Part shown: positions 26,957-36,202 of the stretch, in pieces
Layout of the letters: every line of letters starts with the position of its first letter
Numbering within the stretch: position 1 is the stretch's first letter
Assembly (NCBI GenBank): GCA_002729235.1
Contig: PBTY01000003.1
Location: 76,204 to 133,597, forward strand
Reading direction: 5' to 3'
Length of the DNA stretch: 57,394 nucleotides
From: Rickettsiales bacterium
GTDB taxonomy: Bacteria > Bacteroidota > Bacteroidia > Cytophagales > Cyclobacteriaceae
Translations under genes and position numbers: made by a program
The notes under the pieces: generated by a model
The model's database searches: none
Told to the model about the DNA's origin: nothing
The model's input: only the letters and a program-made list of their open reading frames with translations

Positions 26957-28315
26957 TTAATCATGCACTTTACTAAAATACTCTTTTGATGCTGTAACAA
27001 CTTTTGGAGCTAAAAAGATCGCTCCAATCATCGTAGGGATGGCCATCAGGCCATAGGCGACGAAAACCAAATTAACCACGACACTTAAACTAGCGACAGA
27101 ACCAACCACCACCAGTGCGATGTACCAATAGTTAAATAATCGACCCTTTTTAGCACCAATCAAAAATGACAAACACTTTTGTCCGTAATAAGCCATTCCG
27201 AAAATAGTGGTAATTGCGAATATGACCACACAAACCAATAAGATGAATGGTCCCACTACAGGGAGGCTTTGTCCAAATGCATTGGCTGTAAGCAAAATAC
27301 CATTATTGTCACCTGTTTGCCATACCCCTGTGATGATAATACAAAGTCCTGTCATGGTACAGATTAACAAGGTGTCTATAGCAGGTCCCAACATGGCTAC
27401 CAAACCTTCGCGAACAGGTTCTTTTGTTTTGGCTGCGCCATGCATCATGGGAGCAGTACCGATACCCGCTTCATTGGAGAATGCTGCTCTTTTAGCTCCC
27501 TCGATGACAATCATTCCAAATGCTCCTCCCAAAGCTGCCTTGGCAGAAAATGCATCTTCGAAGATGAATAAGAAAGATGGAATGATTTCAGAATAATTGA
27601 TGACTAAAATAAATACAACGCTTACGGTGTACAAAATAACCATCGCTGGCACTAGTTTGGCAGCCACATTTCCAATTCTTTTTATACCTCCGAGTATGAC
27701 AGCTGCTACAAGAACGGCGAGGATTAGTCCAAGGGTAAGATCAGTGAAAAACCGGTCTTGAAAAGCTAAACCATACGGTTCTAGAAATGTGTCTCTAATC
27801 ACCGCCACCATCTGATTGGCCTGGAATACAGGCGTGGCCCCAAAAAATCCAACCACGGAAAAGAAGATTGCCAAAGGCATCCAGTTTTTACCAAGGCCTT
27901 CCCGGATATAATACATCGGACCACCTTGTAGTTCTCCTTCAGAATCTTTTCCACGATACATTACTGCCAGCGTACAGGTGAAAAATTTTGTTGCCATACC
28001 TAAAAAAGCACTCATCCACATCCAAAATATAGCGCCGGGACCTCCAGCTACAATAGCCAGGGCAACTCCACTGATATTTCCCATTCCTATTGTGGCGGCT
28101 AATGCTCCCGAAAGTGCTTGAAAGTGATTGATATCTCCCGGATCATCAGGATCATCATACTTTCCTCTCAATACATTGACAGCATGAGTGAAGTATCTGA
28201 AGGGTAAAAATTTCGAATAAACCATAAAGAAAAAACCACCACCTAGTAGCAAAACCAGAAGCGGCATTCCCCATATAAAGTCAGAGGCAGCTGAGAAGAA
28301 TTCTTCTATTGTCAT
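26957..28315 (-). CDS. Alanine:cation symporter (AGCS family)
   Basis: A 452-residue transporter that takes up alanine or glycine with sodium. Typical segments are ATIGMGNISGVALAIVAGGP, the QGGPMYYIREGLGKNW loop and AAFSNEAGIGTAPMMHGAAK. About eleven membrane helices are apparent. I chose the ATG at 28315 because it overlaps the stop of the upstream esterase as ATGA; the frame is open 42 bases further but that start would sit inside the other gene. Transported cation and amino acid are inferred from the family. Confidence 0.92.
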   Translation of the reverse strand: MTIEEFFSAASDFIWGMPLLVLLLGGGFFFMVYSKFLPFRYFTHAVNVLRGKYDDPDDPGDINHFQALSGALAATIGMGNISGVALAIVAGGPGAIFWMWMSAFLGMATKFFTCTLAVMYRGKDSEGELQGGPMYYIREGLGKNWMPLAIFFSVVGFFGATPVFQANQMVAVIRDTFLEPYGLAFQDRFFTDLTLGLILAVLVAAVILGGIKRIGNVAAKLVPAMVILYTVSVVFILVINYSEIIPSFLFIFEDAFSAKAALGGAFGMIVIEGAKRAAFSNEAGIGTAPMMHGAAKTKEPVREGLVAMLGPAIDTLLICTMTGLCIIITGVWQTGDNNGILLTANAFGQSLPVVGPFILLVCVVIFAITTIFGMAYYGQKCLSFLIGAKKGRLFNYWYIALVVVGSVASLSVVVNLVFVAYGLMAIPTMIGAIFLAPKVVTASKEYFSKVHD

Positions 28316-29010
28316 GAAGTCGGATCTTTTTCTAAAAGAGGTAATAATACAGGCCAAACATTATCAGCCACAATTTGGTGACCTTCTGGGGTGGGATGAA
28401 TACCATCTTTGAGGTTTAATTCTGGGATACCTGCGACGTTATTCAGCAGGAAAGGGATCAACTCCGATTTTTCTTCTTCAGCTATTTCCTTAAACATGTT
28501 TCTGAATTTGGTGGTGTAGTCATTTCCAAGGTTTGGAGGTACTTCCATTCCAGCCAGAATAACTTTTACCTCAGGATTGGCCTCACGAACTTTTCCGATA
28601 ATTCCTTTTAAGTTCTTTTTGGTTTCATCCAAGTCCAAACCTCTCAAACCATCGTTGGCACCTAGTTCCAACACGAAAATGTCAGGAACTGTTTGAAGTA
28701 CCCAGTCAATGCGGTTAAGGCCACCTGCTGAAGTTTCACCTGACAGTCCTGCATTCACTGATTTATAGTGATAGCCTAAAGAATCAAGGCGCTCTTGAAT
28801 AATTGCTGGGAAAGCATCTGCTACATCTAGTTGATAACCTGCAGTGATACTATTTCCGAAGAACAGAATTACCGGATCATCCGATTTTGTAGTGGTTTCT
28901 TTAGCTTCATTAGTGGCCGGTGAGGATTCCGTTTGTTGTTTGGTGTCATTGCTGCACGACCATAAAATGGACGAACAAGCGAACAAAAAACTTATTATAT
29001 ATCTTACCAT
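28312..29010 (-). CDS. SGNH-type arylesterase/lysophospholipase lipoprotein (TesA-like)
   Basis: A 232-residue lipase-like protein. A lipoprotein signal ends at Cys19 (SSILWSC). Block I is LFFGNSITAGYQ with nucleophile Ser54, block III is LELGANDGLRGL, and the catalytic Asp/His are in LKDGIHPTPEGHQIV near the C-terminus. It hydrolyses esters in the periplasm or outer membrane; acyl preference is unknown. It diverges from a YbbA/YbbP-type ABC transporter, the same pairing as tesA-ybbA in E. coli. It is translationally coupled to the alanine symporter downstream. Confidence 0.92.
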   Translation of the reverse strand: MVRYIISFLFACSSILWSCSNDTKQQTESSPATNEAKETTTKSDDPVILFFGNSITAGYQLDVADAFPAIIQERLDSLGYHYKSVNAGLSGETSAGGLNRIDWVLQTVPDIFVLELGANDGLRGLDLDETKKNLKGIIGKVREANPEVKVILAGMEVPPNLGNDYTTKFRNMFKEIAEEEKSELIPFLLNNVAGIPELNLKDGIHPTPEGHQIVADNVWPVLLPLLEKDPTS

Positions 29011-29033
29011 ACCGATGAGTCTTTGATCAAAAA

Positions 29034-29053
29034 TGACCGGTTAAAAACGGTCA
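29034..29053. promoter_or_regulatory. Inverted repeat in the divergent esterase/ABC promoter region
   Basis: TGACCG (29034-29039) and CGGTCA (29048-29053) are perfect complements 8 bases apart, in the 105-base region between the two divergent genes. It could be a shared operator. The length is short enough that chance cannot be excluded. Confidence 0.3.
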
Positions 29054-29115
29054 AGTCTCGAAATTAATAAACATGATCTTAGTCTTTCCGTTTTTACTGT
29101 TTAAACTCACAATTA

Positions 29116-29787
29116 ATGTCTGCAATTCTCGAAGTTTCTGAACTATCCAAAACATTTAAAAGCGGTACCAGAGAAATCACCGTACTCGACAAAATCTCTT
29201 TTCAGCTTGAAGCAGGGAAAACCATGTCCATCATTGGTCCATCTGGTAGTGGTAAAACAACGCTTCTTGGCCTGTGCGCCGGTTTGGACCGAGCTTCAAA
29301 CGGCTCCGTCTCACTTGATAGCGTGGTGCTCAATAAGCTAAGTGAAGATGATTTGGCACAGCTACGGAATCAGGAAGTAGGATTCATATTCCAGAACTTC
29401 CAGTTGATACCTACACTTACAGCTTTGGAGAATGTGATGGTCCCTTTGGAGCTAAGAGGGGAAAAGAATATAGCCTCATTTGCTAAAGAGTTGTTGAGTA
29501 GGGTTGGTTTGGGCGATCGGTACGATCATTACCCGAGTCAGCTATCAGGTGGAGAGCAACAACGTGTGGCTATTGCTCGAGCATTTGCAAATAGACCTAA
29601 GATATTGTTTGCTGATGAACCTACAGGTAATCTTGATGAAGAGACGAGTAATTCAATTGAGTCATTACTATTTGAAATCAATAAGGAGCAGGGCACAACA
29701 CTGGTTATAGTAACTCACGACGATGCTCTGGCTCACAAGACTGATACTATATTGAAGCTAAAAGGAGGAAAAATAGTCCAAAGTTGA
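29116..29787 (+). CDS. ABC transporter ATP-binding protein (YbbA/LolD-like)
   Basis: A 223-residue ATPase. Walker A is GPSGSGKTT (41-49), the Q-loop is in [12 protein letters not shown], the signature is QLSGGEQQR (near 142-150) and Walker B is [15 protein letters not shown] (near 162-176), with the switch histidine in VTHDD. This is the MacB/LolD-type subfamily that powers FtsX-like permeases. The permease follows 47 bases later. With the divergent esterase it reproduces the tesA-ybbA-ybbP cluster, whose role is still poorly known. Confidence 0.95.
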   Translation: MSAILEVSELSKTFKSGTREITVLDKISFQLEAGKTMSIIGPSGSGKTTLLGLCAGLDRASNGSVSLDSVVLNKLSEDDLAQLRNQEVGFIFQNFQLIPTLTALENVMVPLELRGEKNIASFAKELLSRVGLGDRYDHYPSQLSGGEQQRVAIARAFANRPKILFADEPTGNLDEETSNSIESLLFEINKEQGTTLVIVTHDDALAHKTDTILKLKGGKIVQS

Positions 29788-29834
29788 TGGTAAGCATTTC
29801 GCTGAATCTAAACCTCACAACCTAAAACTTCATC

Positions 29835-32393
29835 ATGGACAAAAGAACTACTATTCAACCAACCAAATATTCCAAAACATGGCCTTTGAAGATGGCATGG
29901 AGAGATAGCCGAAAGAGCAAAGGCAAATTGTTGCTGTTTATTCTCTCTATCTCCCTAGGAATAGCCGCGATGGTCGGTATCACCAGTTTCAGAGAAAATT
30001 TGCTGGCAGAAATTGATGATCAAGCCAAGAGTTTGCTGGGAGCCGATGTAGAAGTACGCGGTAATCAACCACTTCCTGATAGCTTGATGATGGCTTTTTA
30101 TGAGTTGGCTCCGGAAGTGTCCAGGGAAGTTTACTTTGCTAGTATGGTCTATTTTCCGAGTACCGATGGTACTCGATTAGCCCAGGTGCGTGCTTTGTCT
30201 GGAAAATACCCATACTACGGAGAAATAGAGACCGAACCTGCAGAGGCGTCCCGAGAGTTTCAAAATGGAATGTCTGCTCTGGTGGATGAGAAACTGATGA
30301 TACAGTACAACGTGTCCATTGGGGATTCAGTCAAAGTAGGTGAGCAGCGATTCAAAATCATAGGTAGGTTACAAAAGATGCCAGGTCAGACTGATATCGG
30401 TGCTACTGCTGCGCCTGTTGTTTATATCCCCTACAACAAGCTGGACCAAACGGATCTTTTGAAGAAAGGAAGTCGAGTAAATTACCTCAATTATTTCCTT
30501 TTTAGTGACAAGGTGGATACCACTGGCAAATGGTCAAAGCTCGTCAGCCTGGCAGATAAGAAAGGATACAGCATTGATGATATAGAAGAGCGAAAGGAAG
30601 ATACCGGTAGAGCATTCAGAGATCTGACCAATTTTTTGGAGTTGGTGGCTTTTACCGCCCTGTTGCTGGGGTGTATCGGAGTGGCGAGCTCCATGTATGT
30701 GTACACCAAAGAGAAGGTTGGCATTGTAGCCACACTTAGATGTTTAGGAATGAAATCCGGTCAGGCGATCAGTATTTTCTTGATTCAAGTGGGCATTTTT
30801 GGCTTTATAGGTTCAGCAATTGGTTCTTTGATTGGAGTTGGGTTACATGTTTATTTACCAGTTTTAGTAAGTGAATTCATTCCGGTGGATCTGGAACCTA
30901 CTTTCTCCTGGTTAGCCATCTCAAGTGGGATTGCAATAGGTGTGGTTGTATCGGTGCTTTTTGCCCTGATATCATTAGTATCCCTGCGAAAGGTGTCTCC
31001 ACTTCAAGCCATTCGAGCGGATCTGGGTCAGTCCGGAGTTCGATTTGACAAAGTTCAGATTCTGGTCGGATTCATCATCTTCTTGTTTTTATGGTTGCTC
31101 GTATATCTCCAGATTAATCATTGGTTGGATGCAGGAATCTTCACAGTAGGATTGCTATTAACCATATTTATTCTTGGGTTGATCGGAAGGGGATTGGCAT
31201 TATTGATAAAGAAGATCATACCTGATTCCATTCCGTATGTTTGGCGCCAGGGTTTGTCTAATCTATACCGACCACACAACCAAACATCTCTTTTGGTGAC
31301 TACTCTTGGTTTAGGTACCGCGTTTATTGGGACGTTGCTATTCATGCAAGATCTACTTGTTGATCGAGTATCCATCACCGGTGAAGATGATCGTCCCAAT
31401 ACGGTTTTGTTTGATATTCAAACACCGCAGAAAGAAGAGCTCAAACAACTCACTTTGGATTATGACCTGCCTGTTTTGCAAGAAGTGCCCATCGTAACTA
31501 TGCGCTTGGAGGAGATTAATGGTGTATCCAAAAATGGAGCATTAGCAGATACTACCATCAATATTCGCGATTGGGTGTATGATCGGGAGTACCGTGTGAC
31601 TTACAGGGATAGTTTGATTGACTCTGAAACATTAAAAGAAGGCAAATGGACTGGCCATTATGAGCCTGGGGATAGTCTTTTCGTTTCTATTTCTAGTGGG
31701 TTTGCAGAAAGTCTGGAGTTGGAAATAGGTGATGAGTTGTTGTTCAATGTGCAGGGAGCTTTAGTCAAAACGTATATTGGCAGTTTTCGAGAGATTGATT
31801 GGCGAAGAGTCCAAACAAACTTCCTGGTTCTTTTCCCAGAAGGTATATTGGAGCGTGCACCACAATTTCATGTGCTGATTACTAGAATTCAAAACAATGA
31901 ATTGTCTGCACGCTACCAGCAAGCGGTGGTTAGGAGTTATCCGAATGTCTCCATTATTGATTTGGAGTTGATCTTAAAAACGCTCGAGGACATCCTTGGC
32001 AAAATTGCTTTTGTTATTAGATTCATGGCATTCTTTAGTATTGGCACAGGAGTGATTATGCTGATTAGCTCAATTGTGCTCAGCAGATTTCAGCGAATGC
32101 GAGAAAACGTTTTGCTGCGAACTCTTGGCGCATCCAGTAAGAAATTGTGGAAAATTATTTTTGCGGAGTACTTCTTCCTGGGTGGGTTGGGTGCATTATC
32201 GGGTTTATTGATTGCAACAATCATTACCACCTTATTAGGGAAGTTTGTGTTTGAGTTCGTCTTCGTGCCGGATTTTACTCAAATGATCTGGGTGACTCTG
32301 GCAGTTACTTCCATGACCGTGCTGATTGGTCTGGTTAACAGTCGCGATGTGATCCGCCAGAGCCCTCTAGAGGTGTTAAGAAAGGAAATTTAA
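29835..32393 (+). CDS. ABC transporter permease of YbbP type
   Basis: An 852-residue permease. It has an N-terminal helix after WPLKMAWRDSRKSKGKLLLF and a periplasmic MacB-like domain. The first FtsX block (near 270-385) ends in SLRKVSPLQAIRADLGQ. Three more helices (about 410-490) follow, then a second periplasmic domain and a C-terminal FtsX block (near 730-845) ending in SRDVIRQSPLEVLRKEI. This doubled architecture is that of YbbP rather than simple MacB. The partner ATPase is immediately upstream. The substrate is unknown; a link to lipid or lipoprotein handling is suggested only by the esterase neighbour. Confidence 0.92.
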   Translation: MDKRTTIQPTKYSKTWPLKMAWRDSRKSKGKLLLFILSISLGIAAMVGITSFRENLLAEIDDQAKSLLGADVEVRGNQPLPDSLMMAFYELAPEVSREVYFASMVYFPSTDGTRLAQVRALSGKYPYYGEIETEPAEASREFQNGMSALVDEKLMIQYNVSIGDSVKVGEQRFKIIGRLQKMPGQTDIGATAAPVVYIPYNKLDQTDLLKKGSRVNYLNYFLFSDKVDTTGKWSKLVSLADKKGYSIDDIEERKEDTGRAFRDLTNFLELVAFTALLLGCIGVASSMYVYTKEKVGIVATLRCLGMKSGQAISIFLIQVGIFGFIGSAIGSLIGVGLHVYLPVLVSEFIPVDLEPTFSWLAISSGIAIGVVVSVLFALISLVSLRKVSPLQAIRADLGQSGVRFDKVQILVGFIIFLFLWLLVYLQINHWLDAGIFTVGLLLTIFILGLIGRGLALLIKKIIPDSIPYVWRQGLSNLYRPHNQTSLLVTTLGLGTAFIGTLLFMQDLLVDRVSITGEDDRPNTVLFDIQTPQKEELKQLTLDYDLPVLQEVPIVTMRLEEINGVSKNGALADTTINIRDWVYDREYRVTYRDSLIDSETLKEGKWTGHYEPGDSLFVSISSGFAESLELEIGDELLFNVQGALVKTYIGSFREIDWRRVQTNFLVLFPEGILERAPQFHVLITRIQNNELSARYQQAVVRSYPNVSIIDLELILKTLEDILGKIAFVIRFMAFFSIGTGVIMLISSIVLSRFQRMRENVLLRTLGASSKKLWKIIFAEYFFLGGLGALSGLLIATIITTLLGKFVFEFVFVPDFTQMIWVTLAVTSMTVLIGLVNSRDVIRQSPLEVLRKEI

Positions 32394-32662
32394 TTATCCT
32401 TATACCATACCCGAACCAGTTGATACCAGTTGGAGCTAGATTCTCCACCGGTCCATAGTTCGGTGTCTGTACTTCCCTCCTCATCTTTTTCATGAATGTT
32501 GGGGAGTACCACAGTTTCTACATTCACCACATTGTATTGTGGGTTTTGGGCAATCCAGTCATTTGCAATGTCTAGCACTTCTTGAAATGTCTGCATCTTA
32601 CCGGATTTGAACATGCCCCCTTTAGATTTTTCGGGGACGAAATCTTTCGCAATTAGTGACAT
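32390..32662 (-). CDS. Small conserved-looking protein of unknown function
   Basis: A 90-residue soluble protein I do not recognise. It has no signal or membrane segment. It has a helical middle (TFQEVLDIANDWIAQNPQYN), then a strand (VVNVETVVLPNI), and ends in an aromatic-rich YQLVRVWYKDN. The start region FVPEKSKGGMFKSGKMQTF is basic. It converges with the permease gene, with the two stop codons overlapping by three or four bases. Its protein-like composition and isolated frame make it likely real. Confidence 0.6.
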   Translation of the reverse strand: MSLIAKDFVPEKSKGGMFKSGKMQTFQEVLDIANDWIAQNPQYNVVNVETVVLPNIHEKDEEGSTDTELWTGGESSSNWYQLVRVWYKDN

Positions 32663-32795
32663 AGTAAAGGCGATTAGGTTTTTTCAAACTTGAAAATATG
32701 AAATTTTCCAATATTAAACTAGATTAATTTAAGATTGAATTCATTAATTGGCATTATTTCTGGTATTGGTATCTTAGTACCATCAAATACCTAAC

Positions 32796-33932
32796 ATGAG
32801 AAAGATATTTCAGTTGATCCTAATCTTATTTGCTCTAGGAAGCTTATTGGGATGTGCAAGTGGTAAAAAAGCCTTGAAAAAAGGTGATTATGATAAAGCG
32901 GTTACTCAAGCGATTAACCGATTGAGGTCTAATGATGATCATAAAAAAGCACTGGCTACCTTAAAAAAGGGATATCGGTATGCTGTGGAAATGCATATAT
33001 CTAATGTGAATAGAGCTAAAGCATCTAATGATCCTTTGAAATGGGAAGCTGTTGCTGGTAATTATCAACAAATTAATTATCTGGCTGATCAGATTCTAAG
33101 ATGTCCGGGATGTCGTGATGTTGTTCCTAATCCTGTTAGATATGACTCAGAGTTGTCTAGTGCCAAGCAAAAAGCAGCTGAGGTACGATATGATTTGGGT
33201 GTTGAGGCATTGAAATACAAAAAGAATCGAGACAAAGCCATTGAAGCACATCAACATTTTCTAGCGGTTCGAGATTTTGTGCCACGTTACAAGGATGTGG
33301 AGGAGAAGTTACAGGAAGCCATTTATTATGCTACACTCAGGGTGGTGGTAGAACCCATTCCGGCACCAACTAGAATGTACAGTTTGAAGCATGAGTTTTT
33401 TGTGAATAAGATTAACGAGTATTTGCACAATGCGAACATCAACGACTATGTGCAGTTTTATACTCCAGAGGAGGCAAAAGCTGCCAAGCTCGAATATGTG
33501 GATCATGTGATTCGGATGGAATTCGACCAGTTTAATTTGGGAAATGTCTATAGTAGTAAGGATACGAGAGAGGTCAGTAGGGATAGTGTAGTGATTGCCA
33601 CTAAAAATGGAGAAGATATTTATGGGACAGTGAAAGCCAAATTAACAATACACCAGAAAGCGATAACTGGGACAGGTCTTTTGGACTTCAAAGTATTGGA
33701 CAATGATCGAAACAAAGTGATCACACAGGAGAAGTTTCCAAGTGAGTACACCTGGTCGATTAGATGGGCATCCTTTAATGGTGATGAGCGAGCTTTGAAT
33801 GAGGAGGAAATTGAAATGGTAAATACCGTGGAGACTTCCATTCCAAATCCTCAATGGATGTTTGAAGAGTTTACAGCCCCGATCTATGATCAGGTGATCA
33901 GTAAGATAAGGTCCTATTATAGAGGCTTTTAA
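32796..33932 (+). CDS. Lipoprotein with TPR-like helical N-terminal half
   Basis: A 378-residue lipoprotein (MRKIFQLILILFALGSLLGC, Cys20). After the cysteine comes a repeat-like helical part (ALKKGDYDKAVTQAINRLRS and later ALKYKKNRDKAIEAHQHFLA) that resembles tetratricopeptide repeats. The second half, from about residue 185, is beta-rich with basic and acidic stretches and contains two nearby cysteines (RCPGCRD near 107). I recognise no named family. It is probably an envelope scaffold protein. It is monocistronic and converges with the M23 cluster. Confidence 0.7.
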   Translation: MRKIFQLILILFALGSLLGCASGKKALKKGDYDKAVTQAINRLRSNDDHKKALATLKKGYRYAVEMHISNVNRAKASNDPLKWEAVAGNYQQINYLADQILRCPGCRDVVPNPVRYDSELSSAKQKAAEVRYDLGVEALKYKKNRDKAIEAHQHFLAVRDFVPRYKDVEEKLQEAIYYATLRVVVEPIPAPTRMYSLKHEFFVNKINEYLHNANINDYVQFYTPEEAKAAKLEYVDHVIRMEFDQFNLGNVYSSKDTREVSRDSVVIATKNGEDIYGTVKAKLTIHQKAITGTGLLDFKVLDNDRNKVITQEKFPSEYTWSIRWASFNGDERALNEEEIEMVNTVETSIPNPQWMFEEFTAPIYDQVISKIRSYYRGF

Positions 33933-33956
33933 GTTTTCTAATTGGAAAAGTAATTG

Positions 33957-34010
33957 GATTTTCTTTACTCAAGCGACTTATAATGTAAAGAAAATCTACT
34001 TTTCTTTACA
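33957..34010. terminator. Overlapping AT-rich inverted repeats between convergent genes
   Basis: GATTTTCTTTAC (33957-33968) pairs perfectly with GTAAAGAAAATC (33985-33996). The right arm can instead pair with a second TTTTCTTTAC near 34000-34009, so two hairpins compete. It lies between the stops of the plus-strand lipoprotein and the minus-strand cluster and may act as a bidirectional terminator. Confidence 0.5.
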
Positions 34011-34201
34011 TTCGTTGTGTGAGTTGGCAACCATATGTACCACCTCAGAATATATGATGAAATTCGAAGGTCATTATCATCAATATTCAGAGTAAGATTG
34101 TTACTTCCTTCTGATTTTCTCAAATCTTCAAAGTTGTACTTCGGGTCTTGTTGGTCAAAATGAGTTAGGACCAATACCAATGAATGAATTAGCCAAACCA
34201 A
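33965..34201 (-). pseudogene. Truncated tandem copy of the adjacent small secreted-protein gene
   Basis: A 78-residue frame whose middle (DPKYNFEDLRKSEGSNNLTL, then NIDDND) closely matches the N-terminal part of the next gene (DTKYNLEDLRIKGSNNITLK, then IDDNES). The nucleotide match is also strong. After that point the similarity stops and the frame ends in unrelated sequence, so about 100 residues of the parent are missing. The signal peptide is altered too (MVWLIHSLVLVLTHF). It is best read as the remnant of a tandem duplication, though a short product could still be made. Confidence 0.6.
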
Positions 34202-34210
34202 AGTTATCGC

Positions 34211-34714
34211 CTAGCAGTCATACCTGTGAAAACTTGTAACAATGCCATTGACCACTTCAATTTTAACAGTAGTGCATTCCATGTCATAACTAGCGGTTCT
34301 CAGCGGGATCATTAACCATCCATCAATTATTTTCTGTTGATGTTCGGGAAATGCTTTGAACACTTCACTTACTGGCTGACCAACACGAAAAAAGTGACCA
34401 TTTCTTCCTAAAGCTATTGAGTTGTTGAGAATTCTCCAGGTAAATAGTTTTCCCTCTGCCAAGAAAACCTTGTTAGCACCATATTGGTAAAGCTTTCCAT
34501 TCTTTTCATCCATTTCAAAGTAGAAGTCTTCTGAACTAGTTGGTTGACCCAATGCTGAGAATAACTGGCTTTCATTGTCATCAATTTTCAGGGTAATATT
34601 GTTACTTCCTTTGATTCTCAAATCTTCCAGATTGTACTTCGTGTCTTGGTGGCTCCTTAAAGAGGGGTCAAATGAACCAATTATAAATGTGAGGAATATT
34701 AATAGGCTTTTCAT
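34211..34714 (-). CDS. Small secreted protein of unknown function, next to an M23 peptidase gene
   Basis: A 167-residue protein with a signal peptide (MKSLLIFLTFIIGSFDP). I chose the ATG at 34714, since upstream TTG/ATA codons overlap the previous gene. The mature chain has a stretch like LFSALGQPTSSEDFYFEMDE and a C-terminal VKIEVVNGIVTSFHRYDC, a mixed alpha/beta fold with two cysteines. I recognise no family. It lies 11 bases after the broken M23 peptidase gene and is followed by a truncated copy of itself, so it may be a partner of the peptidase. Confidence 0.6.
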   Translation of the reverse strand: MKSLLIFLTFIIGSFDPSLRSHQDTKYNLEDLRIKGSNNITLKIDDNESQLFSALGQPTSSEDFYFEMDEKNGKLYQYGANKVFLAEGKLFTWRILNNSIALGRNGHFFRVGQPVSEVFKAFPEHQQKIIDGWLMIPLRTASYDMECTTVKIEVVNGIVTSFHRYDC

Positions 34715-34725
34715 AGTCAAAACGT

Positions 34726-36102
34726 TTATGTGCAAGAATACTCATCTAAATTACCATCATCATCAAATGTTGTGCCTAAATAGTCTTCAGGATCCTGACT
34801 CGACCAGCTGCTATCATATACTTGCACATGTACATGGGGTATTACGCCCCCTGAGGCTGCATTACCAGTTGTGCCTGATTTGCCCAAGACATAACCTGGC
34901 CCTACGATAGCTCCTTTTTGCACGGACACATCATCCCAGATGATTGAATTTCATGTAAAATGTATTTCCCGATTCATCCTGGTACCTTACGGTTACATAG
35001 TTGCCGTACGAATCCTCTAGATATTCCATTCTATTAAAAGTGTCTCTGACATCTGTTACAATGCCTTCGTAAGGACTGTAAACCGGTGTACCTATGTTTG
35101 CCGTCAAATCAAGTCCATTATGCTTTTTCCTGCCTGGAGGGCAATCTTTGTGGCTTCCATTTCTTGTACATCCGTGTCTGCCTCCTCTTTTACCGGAACC
35201 TGAGGTGGGCGTAATATCCATATAAACGAGTGGATCCCCATCACAAGGATATCTTACTAAATAACAATTCCCATCACTTGCTCTATCATAATTGGTTGGA
35301 CATACTGGAACACATCTACCTAAGACATTCTCTGTACCCATAGGACATCCACCGGGGCTAGATGATCCAGATGATCCACCGCTACCTCCACCGCTGCCTG
35401 GGTCATAGATTGACCCTCCGCCAGTACCAGCGTCTCCGCCACATCCTGAGTACCATTCGCAAGTTACTTCTACACCGATGTTGCAATAACCATAAACACA
35501 AATCTCCCAAGTGTCGGTTTCACAAATGAATTCATCAGTTCGGGTGTTATTTTCACAGGAATAAATGTCGAGCACACGTCCGTTATTGTTATCAAAAGGT
35601 ACAAATTCTCCGTTTTCAATTTCAGACTGATACATTAATTCATCATTCAAATCGAATGCCTGGAAGACTCCATTATAATTGTCCCAACCTGGAAATTCAG
35701 TTAAGGTCTGATACCAATCGAGATCCATAGTATATATGATTATTCTACCCTGAACCCCTTCCTGATTTTGATATACCCATAGGTTTTTTAAAACTCTAGA
35801 ATTTGGGTCAGGAATATTCAAGGTATATACAATATGACCGTTTGCGTATTCCCTTTTTGCAGCTTTGTTTAGATCAACGTTATCAAGATATGAACTGATC
35901 CGTCCACTACTAGATACAGACAAATTCAAATCCTCGAGATAAGCGAGTAAAAGGGGTTCATCTTCTATTCGAACTTCAAAAAGAGTAGGTCATCTTCAGG
36001 TTTAGTTTTATCATGATCCTCATCACATTGCTGAAATAGTAAAAGGATGAAAAAGCTAAATGAAAGAAATTTAATGAGATTAAGTGGCGGCTTAGTATTC
36101 AT
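34726..36102 (-). pseudogene. M23 (LytM) peptidase lipoprotein gene with two frameshifts
   Basis: Three frames read as one gene. The first (from ATG 36102) gives a lipoprotein signal (FSFFILLLFQQC, Cys26) followed by the acidic DEDHDK, then breaks at an A5/T5 homopolymer (35978-35982) into the frame VRIEDEPLLLAYLEDLNLSV. That second frame carries a Gly/Ser-rich linker, a Cys-rich part and the first M23 metal motif KKHNGLDLTANIGTPVYSPY, and stops at 34931. A shift of one base at a GGG near 34933 resumes the family pattern (DDVSVQKGAIVGPGYVLGKS and the HVHVQVY motif). The zinc ligands are thus split between frames. Family enzymes cleave peptidoglycan cross-links. As read it is inactive, unless the shifts are sequencing errors. 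Confidence 0.75.
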
Positions 36103-36202
36103 TTTGACAATAACATAGGTGGTACTAATGCCAAAGTAGTTATTTGCTAATTAAAAAACAAACCTTACATAACCATTACGTGATATGATCTTAGAATCCT
36201 GG

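Noticed and set aside
27207-27596. 129-residue plus-strand frame opposite the alanine symporter
   Set aside because: Antisense shadow; repetitive Pro/Ile/Ala content with no domain.
34726-34929. 67-residue frame as a separate gene
   Set aside because: It is the C-terminal end of the M23 peptidase, carrying its HVHV motif in a shifted frame.
34931-35929. 332-residue M23-like protein as an independent intact gene
   Set aside because: Starts at a TTG in the middle of the coding continuity, lacks a signal peptide and the second metal motif; better read as the middle of a frameshifted gene.
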